A stretch of 39,602 nucleotides of DNA from an uncultured Burkholderiales bacterium (GTDB taxonomy: Bacteria > Pseudomonadota > Gammaproteobacteria > Burkholderiales > Burkholderiaceae_C), in assembly GCA_903831655.1 (NCBI GenBank), contig CAIKYO010000359.1, positions 1 to 39,602 of the forward strand, read 5' to 3'. This document shows, in pieces, positions 35,361 through 39,602 of this stretch. Each line of letters begins with the position of its first letter. The first letter of the stretch is position 1. A program made the position numbers and the translations under genes. The notes under the pieces are model-generated. The model searched no databases. It was not told the origin of the DNA and worked only from the letters and a program-made list of their open reading frames with translations.

Positions 35361-37172
35361 ATGCGACACCATTCACACGCACCCCTGGGTACACCCGAGG
35401 CACAAGAGGGGCAAGACCTTCAAACTTTGAAACGCTTGATGCCCTATTTGTGGCGCTACAAGTACCGAGTCGTGTTTGCGCTGCTCTTCATGGTGGGGGC
35501 GAAGTTGGCCAACGTGGCGGTTCCCTTGGTCCTTAAGGAATTGGTCGACCAAATGACCCCCAAAGCAGGCGTTGAATTGGTGGTGCCTTTCACGCTCTTG
35601 GTGTTGTATGGATTGATCAGGATTTCGGTCTCCGGATTTACAGAGCTCAGAGAGTTGGTTTTTGCCAAAGTCACCCAAGGTGCAGCCAGGCAAATTGCAC
35701 TGGAGACCTTTGAGCACTTGCATGGTTTGAGTTTGCGCTTTCACTTGGAGCGGCAAACGGGGGGCATGACCCGAGACATTGAGCGCGGGGTGAGAGGCAT
35801 TGAGTCCTTGATCTCATACTCGTTGTACAGCATTGTGCCCACCCTGATCGAAGTGGTGCTGGTGCTTGGCATTTTGTCCTACAAGTACGACGCTTGGTAC
35901 GCTGTGATCACCCTCGTTGCGCTTGTCATCTACATCACGTTCACGGTGAAGGTGACGCAGTGGAGAACGCATTTCAGACGAGAGGTCAATGAGCTCGATT
36001 CTGCCGCTCACAACCGAGCCATTGATTCTTTGATCAATTACGAGACCGTGAAGTACTTCAACAACGAAGCCTTTGAGGCGCAGAGGTACGACGAGCGACT
36101 GGATCGCTTGAGGAAAGCCAGGCTCAAAGCGCAAACCTCTTTGAGCTTATTGAACACGGGGCAGCAGTTCATCATTGCGGTGGCCTTGGTGTGCGTGCTC
36201 GTGCGCGCCACTCAAGGGGTGGTGGATGCACGCATGAGCCTTGGAGACTTGGTGATGGTCAATGCCTTCATGATCCAGCTCTACATACCGCTCAATTTCT
36301 TGGGTGTGATTTACAGAGAAATCAAGCAAAGCATCACCGATTTGGACCGCATGTTCAAGCTCTTGGAGCGGGAGCGTGAGGTCAAGGATGCGCCAGACGC
36401 GAAGAGATTGACGCTCACCAGCGCCCCTCACGTGTCCTTCAAGGGCGTTGGGTTCACCTACGATGGGTCCCGAGAGATCTTGAGTCACATTGATTTTGAA
36501 ATTCCAAGCGGCAAGACGGTTGCAGTGGTGGGCTCATCTGGAGCGGGTAAATCAACCCTGTGTCGACTGCTCTACCGCTTCTACGATGTGAGTGCGGGCT
36601 CAATAGAGATCAACGGGGTGGATGTGAGGGAGATTGAACAAAAGAGTTTGAGAGAGCAAATTGGCATCGTTCCTCAAGACACCGTGCTCTTTAATGACAC
36701 CGTGAGTTACAACATTGCGTATGGCCGTGTGAGTGCGAGCCAAGAGGAGGTGATCCAAGCGGCCAAGAGCGCTCACATCCATGACTTCATTGCCAGCACG
36801 CCCAAGGGCTATGAGACGATGGTGGGTGAGCGGGGCTTGAAGTTGTCGGGCGGTGAAAAGCAGCGAGTGGCGATTGCGAGAACGCTCTTGAAGAACCCCC
36901 AAATCTTGATCTTTGATGAGGCCACCTCTGCGCTGGATAGCGCCAATGAGCGCGACATTCAATCTGAGTTGCGGGGGGTGGCTCAAAACAAGACCACCTT
37001 GGTCATTGCGCATCGACTCTCAACGGTGGTGAGTGCAGATGAGATTTTGGTCATGGGGGAGGGGCGCATTTTGGAGCGAGGCACGCATGCCCAGTTGCTT
37101 GAGTTGGGCGCAGTGTATGCTCAGATGTGGGCTTTGCAACAATCCCAAGACCCCGCTTTGGTGACGACCTAA
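35361..37172 (+). CDS. Atm1-type ABC exporter (fused membrane and ATPase domains)
   Basis: Half-transporter of the ABCB7/Atm1 group, working as a homodimer in the inner membrane; relatives export glutathione-linked compounds or confer heavy-metal tolerance. Six membrane segments lie in about residues 35-310. The segment ETVKYFNNEAFEAQRYDERL is typical of Atm1. The ATPase domain has Walker A GSSGAGKST (about 390-398), the LSGGEKQR signature (about 495), Walker B ILIFDEATSALD and the IAHRLSTV switch. At 603 aa it is a normal length. The N-terminal His-rich start (MRHHSHAP) is short. An AT-rich stretch with TATAAC lies upstream. Confidence 0.92.
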   Translation: MRHHSHAPLGTPEAQEGQDLQTLKRLMPYLWRYKYRVVFALLFMVGAKLANVAVPLVLKELVDQMTPKAGVELVVPFTLLVLYGLIRISVSGFTELRELVFAKVTQGAARQIALETFEHLHGLSLRFHLERQTGGMTRDIERGVRGIESLISYSLYSIVPTLIEVVLVLGILSYKYDAWYAVITLVALVIYITFTVKVTQWRTHFRREVNELDSAAHNRAIDSLINYETVKYFNNEAFEAQRYDERLDRLRKARLKAQTSLSLLNTGQQFIIAVALVCVLVRATQGVVDARMSLGDLVMVNAFMIQLYIPLNFLGVIYREIKQSITDLDRMFKLLEREREVKDAPDAKRLTLTSAPHVSFKGVGFTYDGSREILSHIDFEIPSGKTVAVVGSSGAGKSTLCRLLYRFYDVSAGSIEINGVDVREIEQKSLREQIGIVPQDTVLFNDTVSYNIAYGRVSASQEEVIQAAKSAHIHDFIASTPKGYETMVGERGLKLSGGEKQRVAIARTLLKNPQILIFDEATSALDSANERDIQSELRGVAQNKTTLVIAHRLSTVVSADEILVMGEGRILERGTHAQLLELGAVYAQMWALQQSQDPALVTT

Positions 37173-37210
37173 CCTCTCTGTGTTTGAGGCGTTGGCGGCA
37201 TCCCTTTTTT

Positions 37211-39559
37211 TTAAGGCAGATCTGGGGTTTGAGCGTCTGCTGAACCCAGGCTGGGAGGGTTGTGAGGTCCCACGAGCCCCAAGTGATTGTGAATGAACTG
37301 GGGCTGATTGGTGAGAAGGCTATCGTAGAGCGTGGTGTTGGTGAGAACTTTTTTAACGTAATCACGTGTTTCGTTGAACGGGATGTTCTCCACCCAAATG
37401 GAGCCCTCCACATCGGGGCCCTCACGCCAGCGACGTGCGCGGGAGGGGCCCGCGTTGTAGGCCGCAGCGGCCAAGGCTTTTGAGCCATCAAAACTGTCGA
37501 GCACCAAGTGCATGTAGCCCGTGCCAATGGCGGTGTTGATGTCTTTGTCGTGCAGCATCTCAACGGTGAAGGGATTGATGCCAATTTTTTTGGCAGTCCA
37601 CTTGGCTGTTTTCGGCATGACTTGCATGAGCCCGGAGGCACCCACCGAGGAATGAATGTCCATCACAAAGCGGCTCTCTTGTCGGATCAATCCGTACACA
37701 AAGGAAGCTGGGACGTTGTATTTTTCGCTGGCCTTTAGAACCGAGTCCTTAAAGGGCATGGGGTAGAGCAAATTGGGGTCGCTGTAGGCAAGGGCTTTTT
37801 CGCTCGTGAAAATACTGCGGTCCCAAAGTCCCTCTTGTGCGGCCCATTGGGCTGCAGCCAAGAGTTCTTCGTCGTTCATGCGGCCACTTTGTCCTTGAGC
37901 GTTGACCAAAGAAGTAGAGTAGTTCCATTCACGAACGCCAATCGAGCGCAGCCCCAGTTTGATCGCATACAAAGCACGGTTGAGTCCTGCGTGGTTGTGA
38001 ATGCGCTGAAGGGTCTCGGCAGAGGGAGAGGGCACTGTATTGGCCAACGTGGCACCCATTCCCAACTCGTCCATGGCCAAGAGTTCGTAAAAACCTTTGG
38101 TGCTGGCGATGGAGCGCAGGAGTGCGAGAGGCTTCTCCCGCGCTTTGCCCTCTTTGGGGGCGAGTGAGAGCTGCGCTTTGGCGAGCCAATAAACCCAAGT
38201 GGGATCCTTCTTTTGGTCATTGCTCATGAGTTCAATCAATTTCTCAACTTGAGTCCAATTGATCTGATCGCTCCTCAAGAGGGTGCGCACGTACCAGCCC
38301 AGCATTTCATCGCTCAAGTCCTTGGGGTTGCTGGCTCGTTCAAAGTAACTCAAGGTGTCTGGATCGTGGTTGTAGGCCAACTGCATTCCTACAAATCCCC
38401 AGATCCAGTGTCTCTCCTCGCTGCTCAAATAAGGGCCCCACTTGGAGAGGAGAAGCTCTTTGGTTTGGAGGGGGTCTTGTGTGGCCACGCGCAAGAGCGC
38501 CATGACCAGGAGTTCTTGATTGATTTTTTGGGGAGCAGCCAAATGGTCTTTTAAAAAGCGAGTGGGCTGGGTCCAAGCGGCTTTTAAGAGGGGAACGGCG
38601 CTGGTGTCAAGGCTTTGAGTGAGGTCTCTTGCCATTCGAAAACGGTTGTTTTGTGCAGCGTAACGAACCCGCTGCCAGACCTCAAGGGGTGTGATTTTCT
38701 TGGCATCCAAGAGTCGATCAATGGCCCATGTGCAGCCCTCATCTGCATCGCGTTGTCTTCTCCAAGCCGCTTTGATTTGGGTCTCCAGGGATTGAGCGGT
38801 AGAGCTGCTTTGTTGGAGGAGTTCCAAGTGCGCGATCATGAGGCCATAGCACTCTAGCTCTGGATCGTCTTTCATGCGGTAAGCGGGAAACTCCTGTGCA
38901 TAGGTGGTCCAGTCCCGTCTAGAGCCCAACAAATCAAGCCAGTCCGCTCGTAGACGATCCTCTTGGTAGGTGTTGGCGTAGGTCTGAAGGAAGGCGCGAA
39001 CCTCCTCTATGGAGGCCTCTTCAAGTCTCGCTTTGAGCTCCCAATAAGCGGCCCATGGGGCCAATGGATGGTTGAGCACTTGGGGTAAGAGTGCGCTCAA
39101 CTTCGCTTTGTCACCTCGTGCAAAGGCCTCTGACATTTGTACGATCAAGGCGTCCTTGTCGTGACTGCTGGGCCAATTGAGTGGGAGGGTCTCGTTCAAG
39201 GCACTGGTATTTTTGAGCTCACCCGCGCCGTCGATTTTGCCCTCAAGTTTTGTGGGTGCGAGAGGTGCTTGGGCGTTGGCCGGGGCCGTGGAACTCTTGG
39301 CACTTTGGGGGGGTTGGGGGCCGGTCTTTTTAATGTGATGGGGGTGGGCGGGGCTAGGGTGAGTTGGGGCTACTTTTGCGGGCGCTCCTTTGGCTTGGGC
39401 CGTGTTGCCTTGGGAAGTACTCGTTTGAGCCGTGTGAGGGGTGCTTGGGTGTTTGGGCGGGGGCACATCCCCTTTGTCCTCGCTTGGGTTGGCGGCAACG
39501 GCGAGCGTGGCGTTCAAGAGAGTGCAAAAAGTGATCAGCAAGACGCCCAGAAAATGCAT
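37211..39559 (-). CDS. slt: Soluble lytic murein transglycosylase
   Basis: Periplasmic enzyme that cleaves murein glycan strands with formation of 1,6-anhydro-MurNAc, the product AnmK recycles. An N-terminal signal peptide (1-22, ending AVAA) is followed by a Pro/Ala/Thr/Ser/His-rich stretch (about 25-115). Then come a long helical superhelix domain (about 130-590) and the catalytic SLT domain: SFVYGLIRQE628SRF with the catalytic Glu, SSVGASGLMQVMPKTA, and AAAAYNAGPSRARRW. At 782 aa it is longer than E. coli Slt70 (about 645), mainly through the low-complexity stretch. It converges on the ABC exporter gene. Confidence 0.93.
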   Translation of the reverse strand: MHFLGVLLITFCTLLNATLAVAANPSEDKGDVPPPKHPSTPHTAQTSTSQGNTAQAKGAPAKVAPTHPSPAHPHHIKKTGPQPPQSAKSSTAPANAQAPLAPTKLEGKIDGAGELKNTSALNETLPLNWPSSHDKDALIVQMSEAFARGDKAKLSALLPQVLNHPLAPWAAYWELKARLEEASIEEVRAFLQTYANTYQEDRLRADWLDLLGSRRDWTTYAQEFPAYRMKDDPELECYGLMIAHLELLQQSSSTAQSLETQIKAAWRRQRDADEGCTWAIDRLLDAKKITPLEVWQRVRYAAQNNRFRMARDLTQSLDTSAVPLLKAAWTQPTRFLKDHLAAPQKINQELLVMALLRVATQDPLQTKELLLSKWGPYLSSEERHWIWGFVGMQLAYNHDPDTLSYFERASNPKDLSDEMLGWYVRTLLRSDQINWTQVEKLIELMSNDQKKDPTWVYWLAKAQLSLAPKEGKAREKPLALLRSIASTKGFYELLAMDELGMGATLANTVPSPSAETLQRIHNHAGLNRALYAIKLGLRSIGVREWNYSTSLVNAQGQSGRMNDEELLAAAQWAAQEGLWDRSIFTSEKALAYSDPNLLYPMPFKDSVLKASEKYNVPASFVYGLIRQESRFVMDIHSSVGASGLMQVMPKTAKWTAKKIGINPFTVEMLHDKDINTAIGTGYMHLVLDSFDGSKALAAAAYNAGPSRARRWREGPDVEGSIWVENIPFNETRDYVKKVLTNTTLYDSLLTNQPQFIHNHLGLVGPHNPPSLGSADAQTPDLP

Positions 39560-39602
39560 TCGTGAAACCCAGATTCAATAAAACTAAAACAACAACTGCA
39601 CA

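Noticed and set aside
1-39602. Mobile element, CRISPR array, toxin-antitoxin or defence system
   Set aside because: No transposase, integrase, terminal inverted repeats, spaced direct repeats or defence-type domains were seen; essentially every long gene is a recognised core family.

Overview
The window looks like an ordinary stretch of a Betaproteobacterium chromosome, most likely order Burkholderiales. It opens in the last bases of a 5S rRNA gene of betaproteobacterial type. It carries a double-length tandem UvrA, a form I recall mainly from Burkholderiales, an S-adenosylhomocysteine (SAH) riboswitch upstream of ahcY, and the erpA/anmK/M23 peptidase/tyrS neighbourhood familiar from that order. 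Base composition is moderate in G+C by eye, with heavy use of TTG for leucine throughout, and no block stands out in composition. I cannot name the genus. I see no insertion sequence, prophage, integrase, CRISPR array or tRNA gene.

Layout. 1-87: end of a 5S rRNA gene and its terminator. 167-8366: a GNAT acetyltransferase, lnt (apolipoprotein N-acyltransferase), then a compact likely operon glyQ-glyS-gmhB-plsC-YgjP-like metallopeptidase, joined by ATGA overlaps or short gaps. 8455-11290: a beta-carbonic anhydrase with a DUF1289 protein, then a metabolite:H+ symporter with a strong terminator. 11515-17322: the tandem UvrA, convergent with prfC (17478-19112, minus). 19302-22072: promoter, SAH riboswitch, ahcY, terminator and metF, a methyl-cycle unit, convergent with rlmJ (minus). 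23230-24064: rplM-rpsI with a terminator. 24375-29120: erpA, then anmK and an M23 peptidase on the minus strand, then tyrS. 29170-31629: a cation diffusion facilitator and the phoH-ybeY pair (minus). 31705-33430: ruvA-ruvB. 33449-37172: a histidine phosphatase (minus), a DUF2147 protein, a YciA-type thioesterase (minus) and an Atm1-type ABC exporter. 37211-39559: a Slt-type soluble lytic transglycosylase (minus).

The genes are mainly housekeeping: translation (GlyRS, TyrRS, L13, S9, RF3, RlmJ, YbeY), DNA repair (UvrA, RuvAB), envelope and murein work (Lnt, GmhB, PlsC, AnmK, M23 peptidase, Slt), methyl-group recycling (AhcY, MetF) and Fe-S or metal handling (ErpA, Atm1-like exporter, CDF protein).

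I do not see a clearly new multigene system. The items most worth a second look are the covalently fused double UvrA whose first module has lost a zinc-ligand cysteine, the SAH riboswitch with a competing downstream hairpin, a perfect 8+8 bp palindrome upstream of the symporter, a 10-bp tandem repeat running across the uvrA stop codon, hairpins in the tyrS upstream region, and the separation of phoH-ybeY from lnt.
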